Position numbers and translations under genes: made by a program. The notes under the pieces are model-generated. The model was not told where the DNA came from. It did not search any database and saw only the letters and a program-made list of their open reading frames with translations. This document shows, one piece after another, positions 35,600-46,613 of a stretch of DNA of 64,000 nt. Origin of the DNA: Antedon mediterranea (lineage: Eukaryota > Echinodermata > Crinoidea > Comatulida > Antedonidae); NCBI RefSeq assembly GCF_964355755.1, contig NC_092672.1:18594501-18658500 (forward strand). Reading direction: 5' to 3'. Positions within the stretch are counted from its first letter, which is position 1; each line of letters begins with the position of its first letter.

Positions 35600-36400
35600 C
35601 TTGTAGAAAGGCACACACGTCGAGAAAGTGACCTCTAAATCATTTAAAATGATTGGGTTTATTCGTTCTGTAGCTAATAGTTGTTCATCAAAAGTTCTTT
35701 TAAAATTGTATTCATCTCTTATTTTGCTATTCAATATTGCTGTAACAATTAATTCAACATCGTGCCACCCGTTTCCTTTTAAATCAGAAAAGGCAAGAAG
35801 ACTCGTATGGCTCATCGTCCTTAAAATGTGTACTACTGCTGCTAAGCGGGATTATTTTACTATTTTATATGTTTGTCGTTTATTATTTTACATGTGTTCC
35901 AATAGTTCAATTATACTTGACAATATCCAACAGAGCTCTCGCCATGTTGAAAAAATGTAAATTTAGCATTCCTGCTAGATTTGTAAGGATCTGGAATTCC
36001 TTGCCTTTGGATGTCAAAGATACATTCGTCTGTAACTCTTGGACCTATTTTAAGAGAAAGCTTAGTAATCATTTTAATCAAATTCATGATTGTAGTAACT
36101 TACTCTAAAGTGATTTGATTAATTAATAGTAGGTAATTTTAAAGGCTGTATATCATAATCTTAATCCTGTATTCATATTTATATATATATACATCATTTT
36201 TTTGTTTGTTTATATTTTTATAGTGCAATTTTATATAATACAATAATTAGTTTTTAGTGCATATCTGTATGGAGCGGCACGCCCTTTGTAGTAGTAGTCT
36301 GACAGCTTTTATCTTTCCTTAGAAACACGTTTTATGTTATATTTGTATTGTCTTTACTGAAAGGAATAAAATAAATAAAAATAACTATCCAACAAAAAAA
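35600..36400 (+). mobile_element. 5'-truncated LINE fragment, RT C-terminus and 3' end
   Basis: A frame at 35869-36108 ends with FSIPARFVRIWNSLPLDVKD and FKRKLSNHF, the C-terminal signature of jockey/CR1-type polymerases, then a stop. Upstream pieces such as KRDYFTILYV are out of frame. The 3' region ends in an A-rich stretch (about 36366-36407). Dead copy, opposite in direction to the intact LINE. Confidence 0.6.
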
Positions 36401-36409
36401 AAAACAGAA

Positions 36410-37320
36410 TCTTGTTAATATATTAATTTTTAATATACATCTGTATCTTTGTTCTTGTTTTGTTTGTGTAATATAGACGTTTATTATTTTATTGATGAAT
36501 ATTATTTTGAAGTCATTATCCGTCCTCATATTTGGATAGGACATAATACTGTATTTATAGTCGTAGATGTTTCGTAAAACCATCCAAAGTATGTTGATAT
36601 AATATCCGACTGGAGAATAGTGACTTAGTTGAATCTGGTTGAATTTTCTTGTAGTCTTCTGTTGTTAAGTTCATGTCTTGATTTTGGTGGTAATAATGTT
36701 TGGTGGTTTGTCTTATGACGTAGGAAAATGGCCGAGGATTACCGATCGCAGGATTGCAAAGAAATTGGTCTAAAAACACAGTTTTCGTACAAATTTGCCA
36801 TTCTAATATAGACTAATGGATAAAGGGGAATTAAAAGGTGCCCCAGCTGAAACGGCGCTAGTATCAGACTTGCGGTTTAAGAGGAGATAGAGGAACACAT
36901 TTTGGCTTAGTGCTATTATATTATAGATATCTTGGATTTGTCACCCTTTAAGCTTATTTAGAAAATAGCAAAATATTGTGTATAATACTTTATATCCTAA
37001 AGACACTAATCAGCTGGAATGTTGCTTTTAACGAATAAAATTACACAAAATTACGAAATTGCTCAGTACCAGATCGACAGCTTATGAATTGAACACTAGC
37101 TGGTAATTGAAGAGACTGCTCAAAGAACGGTGTGTGTTTGGGAATTTTTTTATATATTAATTTAATTTGATTAAAAATATTATTGCACAATAATTGACCA
37201 AACAATTTAAAATAGATCCGATGATTTCACTAATAATTTAGTAAAATAATAAAATAATAGTTTCTCTAATAACTATTATTATTAATTCTAAGTGTAGGCT
37301 AACTGCGGACTACAAAGTGG
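36410..37320. other. Intergenic, no gene recognised
   Basis: AT-rich DNA. Short open frames have no recognisable domain. Nothing is supported. Confidence 0.5.
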
Positions 37321-37324
37321 TGGA

Positions 37325-37702
37325 TGAGAGTTTGGTGTGTAATGGTTATGTATCCAGCCTCTCACAGTTGAGATTGCTGGTTAAATTTTAATTTTTTTAT
37401 TTCTTTTTTTTTTTGTGGACCTTGATCTTTGACCCTGACCCTTCAAAATTTAACCACAATTATCCATAATGAGTCGTATAAAAACTGTGGTCTCTAGGCA
37501 GTAAAATAGTTTCTGTTAGTTGTGACCTTGACCTATGACCTTTTCCCCTCAAATTCGAACTCGTCCGAGCTTTTGGGGCATAGATCATTGTGGCCAAATT
37601 TGGTGAGAATCTGATAAAAACTGTGGCCTCAAGGATGTTCAAAGACACACGTACACGTATAAACATACAGGGATGAAAATATACCCTCCTTGGCGGAGGT
37701 AA
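37325..37702 (-). repeat. Dispersed repeat with CCTCCTTGGCGGAGG end
   Basis: Begins GAGTTTGGTGTGTAATGGTTA, shared with 19155, and ends CCTCCTTGGCGGAGGTAA. The interior has TTGTGACCTTGACCTATGAC and CCAAATTTGGTGAGAAT, typical of this widespread invertebrate family. Orientation is arbitrary. Confidence 0.55.
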
Positions 37703-38855
37703 TAATTAGTTTATTCATTAATGTTGCTTAATGTAGACCGAGGTATCAATATATTATACTCAAATTGAAATCAATCATTGTTGTAGTGTGAGACAAATAA
37801 GTGTGTTTTAAGTGCCCCTTTAAAAATGTAAGTAAGCACTGCGGAGCTTGTATGGAAGAGCATTCCATAGAGTCGGCGCGGCCCTCATGAAACACCTTTC
37901 ACCATACGATTTGGTTTTAACTATAGGAACACATAAAGTAAAAGATTCCTGTGATCGTAATTATCCTATTTGGTTGATGAACCTTCAGCATATCATTGAT
38001 GTAGGCCTAAGTCGGCTCCTGATTATGCAATGCCTTGAAGGTGTGTAGCCTACAAGTAACTTATACTTTATGCCCGCCTGCACCGGTAGCCAATGGAGCT
38101 CCTTCAAAATAGTAATGCTCATATTTACAGGTTTTTGTAATAATTCGCGCTCCCGTATTCTGAACTTTTTGTAATTTATTGATAGTTGTAGTTGGCAGAC
38201 CATAAAGTAAGGTGTCACAATAGTCCATACGAGAGAGATCACCAGCGACTGTATTAATGATTTCATCATATGTTAGATGACGTCTAATATGAGAGATGAT
38301 ACGTAAGTGCATATAACACTGCCGCGAGATGGATTGCAAATGTGAATCCATAGTAAGATGTTTATCGAATATTACTCCGAGGTCGCTCACAGTCGACGTT
38401 GGTTTTAGAACTATGTTTCCGACATTCACGTCCAATTTATACTGGTCTTATTGTACCGCGACGAAAAGAGTATCACTTCCGTTTTTCCCTCATTTAATTT
38501 CAGTTTGGGTCATCCATACCTTGACATCTGAAACACATTTTCCATCGAAATTAGAGCAGATTGTATTTCTGACTTGTCATTTGGGCGAAAAGAAACGTAC
38601 ATTTGCGTATCATCCGCATACAACTGGTAGCCGAGCCCATGTCGCCGAACGATTTATCCAATGGGGTTGGTGTAGATCGAATAAAACTTCGGTCCAAGGA
38701 CCGATCCTTGCGGCACTCCATATATTAAGAAGAAGTGGATTCGAATGCGCATTATTAATGGATACTGACTGATAACGATCCTTCAGATAAGATGCAATCC
38801 ATGCTAGAAAATGTCCACGTACTCTGAAATGATGATAAAGCCGTTGAAGTAGTGT

Positions 38856-39260
38856 CTAATGGTCGATCGTATCAAAGGCGGCCGAAAGGTCGAGTAGTAT
38901 AAGCGCAGAAGCGTAACCCTTGTCTAGAGACGCGATAATGTCACTCTGGACCTTCAGAAGGACAGTCTCTGTTGAGTGAAATTTTCTGTATGCCGACTGA
39001 TTGCACTCATAAACGCCATTAATTACAATATATTTATTTAGGCTTGCGTCAACAACTTTTTCAAGGATTTTCGACATGAATGGTAAGTTAGATACAGGTC
39101 TATAGTTCTTGAGAGTCTCCTGATCTAGGCTACGTTTCTTTATGAGAGGTCTAAGAAGCGCATGTTTAAAATCACGTGGAACGTAACTCATCTGTAGTGA
39201 TGCATTGACGATAGCTGTTATCATAGGGAGAAGTTCCTCAAGGTATCCTTCAGGAGCCAT
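38856..39260 (-). pseudogene. L2-like reverse transcriptase fragment
   Basis: 134-codon open piece carrying RT motifs: RPLIKKRSLDQETLKNYRPV, SNLPFMSKILEKV, then ALILLDLSAAFDTIDH, which includes the first catalytic aspartate. The FADD box downstream is not preserved in frame. Part of the dead LINE. Confidence 0.8.
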
Positions 39261-39574
39261 GTCGGTAGAGGATCTAATTCACGTGACTGACTCTTTGATT
39301 TTAGGACGCACTTCGTCTAGAGAAACCGTCATATATTCCACTAAGGGTGTTGCATCAAACGTGTTCTTTGACGCATGTGCGTTTTGGTAGAGTCGGGTCA
39401 TCGGTTTCACCGAATAGATGTCTTGACAACCTAAATAAACATTTTTTATCCCGATCACAGACAGCTATCTTTTTCAGAATAGTATTCGATTCTAGATTGA
39501 TGTTGCGCCATTTGCAATCTAATTTCCGTCGAAGATGCTTGGCTTCGTAGAGCTGATCAGTGTACCAAGGACAA

Positions 39575-39958
39575 TTAGGTACGTCTCTGCACAATAACCT
39601 TAGTACGTAAAGGTGCGTGTTTGTCAATTATTGATCGCAAGGAAATATCATATGTGGACAAATGTTCATCGACAGGATTTAATAACGATGTCGAAGAGCT
39701 CGAGACGAATGACTGGATATCTTCCCGAAACGCATCAACATCGATGGCACGTAACTTGCGGAAGGTAACCTTTTTATAGACCCGATTAGGTTTCGCTATA
39801 GCTGTTCTAAAATGAACAGCAAGGTGATCACAAGTCATTGTCCCACTTTCATTAGAAAGGCCTTGATCGGTTACTGAGATATTAGATACCACACAGCTTG
39901 TATCTCTGACAATAACCATATCCAATGTGTGACCATGGTTGTGTGTCGGGTCCTTCAC
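39575..39958 (-). pseudogene. L2-like LINE endonuclease-to-RT linker fragment
   Basis: 127-codon piece with HTLDMVIVRDTS and CDHLAVHFR, the end of the endonuclease domain (D-H pair of the SDH motif). It continues into the linker typical of L2, with DISLRSIIDKHAPLRTK. Broken on both sides. Confidence 0.75.
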
Positions 39959-41188
39959 AAGTTGTTTTAGACCATGCCAATCAAGAATATCAACAAAACG
40001 CTGAGAGTTACGATCTTCCGCGACATCTACATGAAAATTAAGATCTCCTAGAATTAGAGTGTCTTTTAGAATTGTTACATACGAGAGAAACGTAGACCAT
40101 TCTTTAAAAAAATCACTGATCTTTAGGCAGTTTACAGTAGATATGGTGGCGGACGATAAACAGTGGCAACGCGCAATACAACACCATCTATATTAACATC
40201 ACAGTCCATGTATTCAAATTGAGTAAATCTTCTATCATTGCTGGAACGTACAATTTTGGTTTTTATTGTTTTGGTCAATCAGGCTACCCCACCGCAGTGT
40301 CGACAGCAGGGACGCGGTATATGCTTAAAACCGTACCTGGTGGAACTAATTCTCCTATCGAGGCTTTATCAATAGACGTTCCTAGCCAAGTCTCAGTAGA
40401 TAAAAATAATGTCGAGATCATTATTAGTTGATATAAAATCATTGATTGATAGTTTTTTTTTGGAATGTTCTTATTTACTTGACATTCCGCAATGACAAGG
40501 TTACGTTCATTTATATACGCCGGATAGTGTTCGTTAAAATGTGCTTTAGTTCTTTTAGTTATTCTCACGGATATCCTTCTTTACATTTTGCAACCACCTT
40601 TTATCCCGCGAACCGTAGAGACTGTTCGGCATATACCAACAGCTTTCATTGTTCTATACAGTTTACAAGGCTGAGTCTAGAGTAGCGAATTTGCATCCCG
40701 TACATATGATATAATGTCATGTTATGTTGTTGCGATGTTATTTTGAAATTTAGGCCTAAGTAGTGCAGTTTCAATTTGATTGTTGAAAGCAGACTGTTGT
40801 TTGCCGAGGTTTGTAATGATGGAGAAATTGTGAAATTCTAAAAGTTACAATGTATCACAATAAAGAGTTTTGACAAACGATAAATTTCAGGTCTGTAGTT
40901 CTTCAACACATTGGGTTTCTTGAGTAATGGTCGAGAGCACTGCTGCTTTGAATGATGAGGAGAAAATTCCAGAAACAAGTTACTGGTTTACAATTTGAGT
41001 GTCGACAACTGAGTGACCTTATGGAAATAGCAAAGCCTTTATCACGATGATGAAGTTTATCAGTTACATGAAAACCCCGAAACATCAGAAAAATGAATAG
41101 CGGAATGGCGTTCAGCGAGTGATAGTTTATTCCTTTCGTTAAACATTTTATTAAGATTTTAAATTTACTCTCTCAATCAAGAAGTGAA

Positions 41189-41355
41189 GCTGCAGATTGG
41201 TGGTTAACGTGCTTGCCTTTCAATCCGAAGGTCCGGGGTTCAATCCTGACCTAAGATTTTTACTCACGACTCTTTCAATTCCACTCCCTAAGCCTCAAAT
41301 GAGACTTTGAGACGAGTTTATAAGCATGATAAATTAAATTATTAAATAGTAGGGG
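41189..41355 (+). mobile_element. tRNA-derived SINE
   Basis: The head contains an A box (GATTGGTGGTTAACG) and a B box (GGGGTTCAATCCTGACC) with tRNA spacing, joined by TGCCTTTCAATCCGAAGGTC. A short body and an AT-rich tail (AAATTAAATTATTAAATAG) follow. The head is of a type common in deuterostome SINEs. Confidence 0.75.
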
Positions 41356-41384
41356 AGATAGGGGCTAAAAGTTACAAATTCAGT

Positions 41385-41578
41385 CTAATCTCCTCTGAAT
41401 ATTAAGTTTAAGACACAACCAGCACAATCTTCATCAGCCCATTCCTCACAGACACATGATCCAGATTTCTCTTGAAACTGACGCAGAATAATCTTCTTTG
41501 CAGCACAGCCAATTTCTTTCTTGTGCACTTTATCTTTTGAGCTAGGTTTATTCTTCTTCTTTGGTTCTGATGTTTCAT
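41385..41578 (-). CDS. Candidate terminal exon of an unrecognised gene
   Basis: On the minus strand, after a possible AATTTTAG acceptor at 41579-41586, a frame stays open for 64 codons to TAG (41385-41387). It encodes a lysine-rich start (EPKKKNKPSSKDKVHKKEIG), then AAKKIILRQFQEKSG and a cysteine-bearing end (SCVCEEWADEDCAGCVLNL). The composition looks protein-like and the cysteines could bind metal. No ATG lies in frame, so upstream exons at higher coordinates would be needed; none was recognised. It could also be a retrocopy scrap. No function is proposed. Confidence 0.35.
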
Positions 41579-42039
41579 CTAAAATTCTTTTTTACGCTTA
41601 TAATTGCGTACCATCTGAATAAAATAGATAAATAATATAAACATTGTGTTTTCTCGATTGTTAGGGGTCCATATATCCAATTGACAAGAAAAACTAAATG
41701 ATTAAGGCCTACAAAGCAAGAATAGGCCTATCTAGCAGTTTATTTATTTATATATGACAGTAATAGAGGCCTAGCTAGACTAAAATAGTAAAGTAGTAGT
41801 CTGTAAGAGTGTATAGGCCTATGACTATATTTATTTACAGCAATTTGTTGAGGAAATTAAATATATCAATGTAAATAGGTGATATTGATACAGTTGAGTA
41901 CGTATCGGCTGGTGCCTAGATAATCGGATGTAATGTACATGATACCATAGATATTATAGTGTAAAATATTAATATTCACTATAATCCTCTATGATGATGA
42001 TACACTATACTTCATAGCCACACATAAATACTGTAGGTA

Positions 42040-42445
42040 ACCGCAGCGTTCCATTTTTTTATGTACGTCAGAATTGGATATACCGGTTTTCTGGCGGTGT
42101 CCTTTGTACGAATCGTTCGTGCCCGGCCCCAGCTCACTCTATGAGTACGATACACGCGTCAATATCATGTTACACCCAAGGACCAAAAATTCGTATTTAT
42201 TTAATTCATTTGCAACTCTTAGAAACTTACAGACACGTATCGCTAGTACGCTCATACAGGGAAGAAGGTATGAGTTATTCACGAACGAGTTTACGAATAT
42301 TTCAATTTACGAATAACATTTTGTACTGTGGGGCACGTATTTGGAGGATTTTAAGTGATGGGGTGAGGTATTGGGCATGTCGGGATGGGGATTTGCAGTC
42401 GGTTAGGGGGTTTCGCTGTAAAAGTGGGGGGGGGGGGGGGGGAGA
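42040..42445 (+). repeat. Dispersed repeat family R1, copy 2, ending in a 16-base G run
   Basis: Same-orientation homolog of 15745-16105, with an extra segment after TCGTGCCC. It ends near a run of 16 G (42427-42442), where copy 1 has a shorter GGGGGAGCGGGG. Confidence 0.7.
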
Positions 42446-43132
42446 GAACCAATAATACATCACTTAGAATAATAATCGCATTTTGTATTATATACTATAT
42501 TGTATATATTATACTATTCGTAGTAGAATTCATCGGACTGTTATCAAGCATTATCAGTATTTACCAAGCATTTGTTATTCTTTTTACCACTTTTCATATC
42601 TATTATAAATATTACCATATTATTAAAACTAATATTAAACGTATCCTTTGAATAAGCACCTCCCTCAAATTAACTCCGCCTCCCCACCTCCGCCCTACCA
42701 AACAATAAACACTATACTTTAAAATGTTATTAATCATCTAAGACACTGTGAAACAGAGTAGGTTTATAGTTTTACGAATATCAAGCATTTCAATAATGGT
42801 AACCGACAGAAAACGTCTAAGTCAGTTCTTCTAAAACCCTTTTACCAAACCAGATACAGAAAGTAGGGAAATGGTTTTTCCTATTTATTATGAGATTATG
42901 AAAAATCGAAAAACAATGGCAAGGACTATGAAGTTTTCTTCTATCCCCGAGAGTTTAGAAAGACGTTTGGAATAAGTAAGTTGGGCAATGTTATCATGAT
43001 TGATAGTTTTTAGGCTAAATTAAAGTAAAATCGTTTATAAACTCTTAAGTTTATTAACATTGCATCTCAGATTGGGGATAAATATTCTAGTAAAGGATGA
43101 CAGAGAGCATAATACAAATAATTGAGATGTGA
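42446..43132. other. Intergenic, no gene recognised
   Basis: AT-rich; no coding exon or clear repeat boundary was seen. Confidence 0.4.
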
Positions 43133-43255
43133 GAACGCCCGGCAACAGCACACATTTGTGTCTTAGATAAAAAGAACGCCCGGCAACAGCACACATTTGT
43201 GTCTTAGATAAAAAGAACGCCCGGCAACAGCACACATTTGTGTCTTAGATAAAAA
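43133..43255. repeat. 41-bp tandem repeat, three copies
   Basis: The unit GAACGCCCGGCAACAGCACA followed by CATTTGTGTCTTAGATAAAAA occurs three times in a row. Confidence 0.9.
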
Positions 43256-43390
43256 GATATTGATTGAACGTCGGGTAATTGTAAGAAGGTGGATTTTCTC
43301 AGATTGAGTTTCATGACAATTGAGTTACTCCAAGAAACAAAGTTTTCCAGGTCAGTTTGAAAATGATGAGCTGAATGTTTAGGCATCTTC
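43256..43390 (-). pseudogene. Possible reverse-transcriptase scrap
   Basis: The minus-strand frame HHFQTDLENFVSWSNSIVMK followed by LNLRKS resembles the LINE RT segment just after the FADD box (Q-x-D-L...W...LN..KS). It is short and is interrupted by the 41-bp repeat. Confidence 0.35.
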
Positions 43391-43399
43391 TATGTTACG

Positions 43400-46300
43400 T
43401 AAATTAAAGTTTTTTTGTATTAAAAACGAACACAGAAACTACATCCATATTTAGTAGCACTCAATGCTGAATGCATGTTTGAGGTTGGTTAGTTTCAGTT
43501 TTTCTTTCTTAAACAATCACATACAAGCTACAAGATGTTTTACTTCTGAACATGCATCTTTTATTCATTCTTACAAATACAGTAGTACTTACTACAGTAC
43601 TCCCTAGTTGACATGCAATATAACATTCAGTATCAAAGGTCTTAAATTACTCTACATACAAAAATGTACATTAAAAAAATTATACACGTACAGTATTTAA
43701 TGGATAAAGGAGATACACAACTCCCATCCATTAACCCTCTTTTAATTCAACAATAATAATAATACTGTCTTTATTAGTTTAAACATGTGACCTATACACA
43801 TGTGACCTTTTTACTATCATAATTGTTAAAAACCATCAAATCAAACCGGATGATACAAAGTCATAAATCCAACTTGTATGTAATCATAAACAAAGTATAA
43901 TAATAAATGTACTTAAAATAAAAAAAAAACCACCATTATATTAATTAATCTGTTTTTGTTTTTTAATTTATAACGGCACACAATTCCTTATAAATAAAAG
44001 TATAGTCAAGAATGCATTTATTGTTGTTGAAATGGTTGTCATAGTACAACAACCAAAACCTGAACTTTAGTGTGTTCTCATAGGAATCACATGGTGTACA
44101 GAAAAGGTCCAAACCTACTTTAATTTTGGTTCTTGTATATATTGATATGTTACTTATATGAAATTTCTGATTTTAAATAAAAATAACCATGTTATCCCTG
44201 ACATTACACACATTGTTTTGGTGAATCCTTGTACCGCATCTCATTCAAGATGCTTTTCACTGCATTCAGTGTTCCAAACAGTAACATGTGGGTACAGCAT
44301 CTTTGTTTGATTTATACATGTTATAAACCAACGCCATTAAGTGTGTAATACATTGCTTTGTTTGATTTATAATATCCTTACAATTACTTTTTAAATTTTT
44401 GTTTTACAGAAAGCAACATTGTGAAGTAATTATGTTGGACTCTTGAAAGGTGGCAAAAAGCAGCACATTTCACAACTTTCAAACAATAACAATAACGTAA
44501 TGGAATGGAAGACAGTTGAAAAATGAAAATATAGAAAGACAAGATATAAAACCAATTTTAATTGATTTTGTTAACATAGGGAAACTATTAAGCAAGAGTG
44601 AAGTTTAGATCTGTCATAATTAGTTCTCTTGAACGTCATCAGAATATACTAATTGTATTCATAATGACAAAACATATTGTCTGTAGGAGTATTCTGTGAC
44701 ATACATTGTAGCTAATTATGGTTATAGATTACTCTTTTAAGATCAAGACTAATGGCCTACCAGTTATTTAACACTAAATATGCATAATAATGTTATTGCT
44801 TGGTTACAAAACAAATGTGGTATAGACATTCTAAGTTGGACATGGTGGAGAGAGACCAGGTAACTACTGTACAAATGTGGTATAGACATTCTAACTTGGA
44901 CATGGTGGAGAGAGACCAGGTAACTACTGTACACATCATTAGTAGGCCACTATTCTTTCACCAAGCTAAACAATTGACAACTACTTCATTAATTAATAAT
45001 ATTCAAAGCAATTAAGATGTCTAATGTAGATGTAGTACCATACAAAAGAATGTTATCTTCACTTTGATTATACTAAAATAAATTTAAAAAATGTATTATT
45101 GAAGGGTAATTCTCAATTTCATCAACTTAGTTAAACAATTAAATTGTATTTAATGTAATAATGTATTTGATATTAAAACAAATGAAAACAACCACCAACT
45201 TAAGTTTCTTGTTTTGTTTCCTTTCAGTTTTCCAAATGTCACTGTTTATTGTTTCCTTCCCTTTTTTGTTTCATGTTCAACACAATCCTATTTAATATAT
45301 TTCTTCTCTACATAAATTTATAATCAATACACTTTGATTAATATTGGATATAACAATTTGAATAACATAAAGTATTGGTATATATATCATGTATCAAATA
45401 ATTATAATAAACTTGTATTTGTGATAATTTAACTTACACATTTCACATTATTTAAGTTATTCACATTTTGGATAAACAGACTAAACGTAAGATGTTATTA
45501 AAACTATAGCTATATACATTGTTTACATCTTGTCTATGGTATGTCCTACCTTCTAAAAATGAATTAACCTTATTAAAAGCATACATATAATTGATATTAA
45601 ATATTGAAAATAACAAAATTATATAAATATTATATATTACAAAAACTCTGGTGGGCCATATAAATATCATTGTAGTTAGCAGGCTTATATTGTGCATACA
45701 CTTTGAGTTGAATTCTGGTATGATTTTTTAATTGAAAATGACAATGATTTATAATAAATTTTGTTTTGTAATAAATCTACGCAACTGGTTGAAAGATGTT
45801 TCCAAAAATGTTTTTAAGCTCCAAACTGATTTGACATCAAAAGTATATTCCATAAATAAATGGATAAATAAGTTTAATGAGTTTAATAACAAGCATGGAC
45901 ATATAGAACTTATACAGTATATCCATGGTAACAGTATTGGCCAGTAGCCTTGGCCATGCATTGGGACACTCATACATTGTAGCCAATGTTCGAACAACAA
46001 AACAAGCAGGAAGATTCAGTTTGGGAGGGTAGAAGAAGGAGAGGCCAATTCAAACAAATATTCACCTGTGCATAAGGTACACTGTTGCATTAAGTATCAG
46101 ACCTTTCTTTGGTTGATTTAACGTGCATTAAAATTTGAAATCTTTTAAGTATCCTCACAAGCCCTCTTTTTATATTTTATTCAGGTCATTTTTTTTTTCT
46201 TCCTTTAGAAACTAGCTAGGGTAAGACCTAGCTTGGCTATCTCAGGTCTTATTCAAACACCGTACACATGATTTTAAATGTAGAGCATGCATGTAGCAGC

Positions 46301-46427
46301 CTACAGTATGTCTAAGTGGTCAGCAGTCACTGTGTCTTAAAATCGAAATACATTTAGCAACAAGACTTCATCTCATTCATCTACCATCACCAAAATGAAG
46401 ACTCCCTGTTCACTATCACTTGTTCTT
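43400..46427. other. Region downstream of GIT, probably 3' UTR plus intergenic
   Basis: No coding exon was recognised. Very AT-rich, with several AATAAA-like words on both strands. A 60-bp direct duplication sits at 44811-44930. How far the GIT 3' UTR extends into it cannot be told. Confidence 0.4.
44811..44930. repeat. 60-bp direct duplication
   Basis: ACAAATGTGGTATAGACATT...CAGGTAACTACTGT occurs twice in tandem with one base difference. Confidence 0.9.
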
Positions 46428-46432
46428 TTATT
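46427..46432 (-). promoter_or_regulatory. AATAAA overlapping the GIT stop codon
   Basis: On the minus strand CAATAAAAG contains both the TAA stop and an AATAAA hexamer. If used for cleavage it would give an extremely short 3' UTR. Other AATAAA words follow downstream, so it may be coincidental. Confidence 0.35.
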
Positions 46433-46613
46433 GATACATTGTAACTAAGCTTTTTGCAGCCTTTGCAATATCATAAGCACATGCTATAACCTGTGATGTT
46501 ATTGTTTCTGTTGTTGTACCTTCCATATTCATGTTTTTGCATTCCATTTGTAAACGATTAGCTGTTGACACAAGAAGCCTGACTGGTACGCGTACATTCT
46601 CATGTTTAGATTT
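46428..46613 (-). CDS. GIT: GIT exon P: C-terminus and stop
   Basis: 186 bases with TAA at 46428-46430. Encodes VRLLVSTANRLQMECK and TSQVIACAYDIAKAAKSLVT then MYQ. It lacks the longer ITTREKKQ tail of human GIT1. The stop codon overlaps an AATAAA word. Confidence 0.96.
   Translation of the reverse strand, partial: KSKHENVRVPVRLLVSTANRLQMECKNMNMEGTTTETITSQVIACAYDIAKAAKSLVTMYQ

Larger units (their letters stand above)
37760..40690 (-). mobile_element. Decayed L2-clade LINE
   Basis: Pieces of an L2-like ORF in order along the minus strand. Endonuclease remnants: STETWLGTSIDKASIGELVP, about 40430-40300; GDLNFHVDVAED, about 40040; HTLDMVIVRDTS, about 39930. Reverse transcriptase: LKNYRPVSNLPFMSKILEKV, LILLDLSAAFDTIDH (39260-38856), then VSDLGVIFDKHLTMDSHL and IISHIRRHLTYDEI (38435-38200). 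C-terminus: ELHWLPVQAGIKYKLLV and an APTLWNALP...LKTHLF signature (about 37770-37890). Many frameshifts and stops separate them. Antisense open frames here are shadows. Confidence 0.85.

Noticed and set aside
38329-39550. Forward-strand frames of 60-147 codons
   Set aside because: Antisense to the decayed L2-like LINE, whose minus-strand frames carry the RT and endonuclease motifs.
41189-41252. Genuine tRNA gene
   Set aside because: tRNA-like head is followed by a SINE body and AT-rich tail; no proper acceptor stem.
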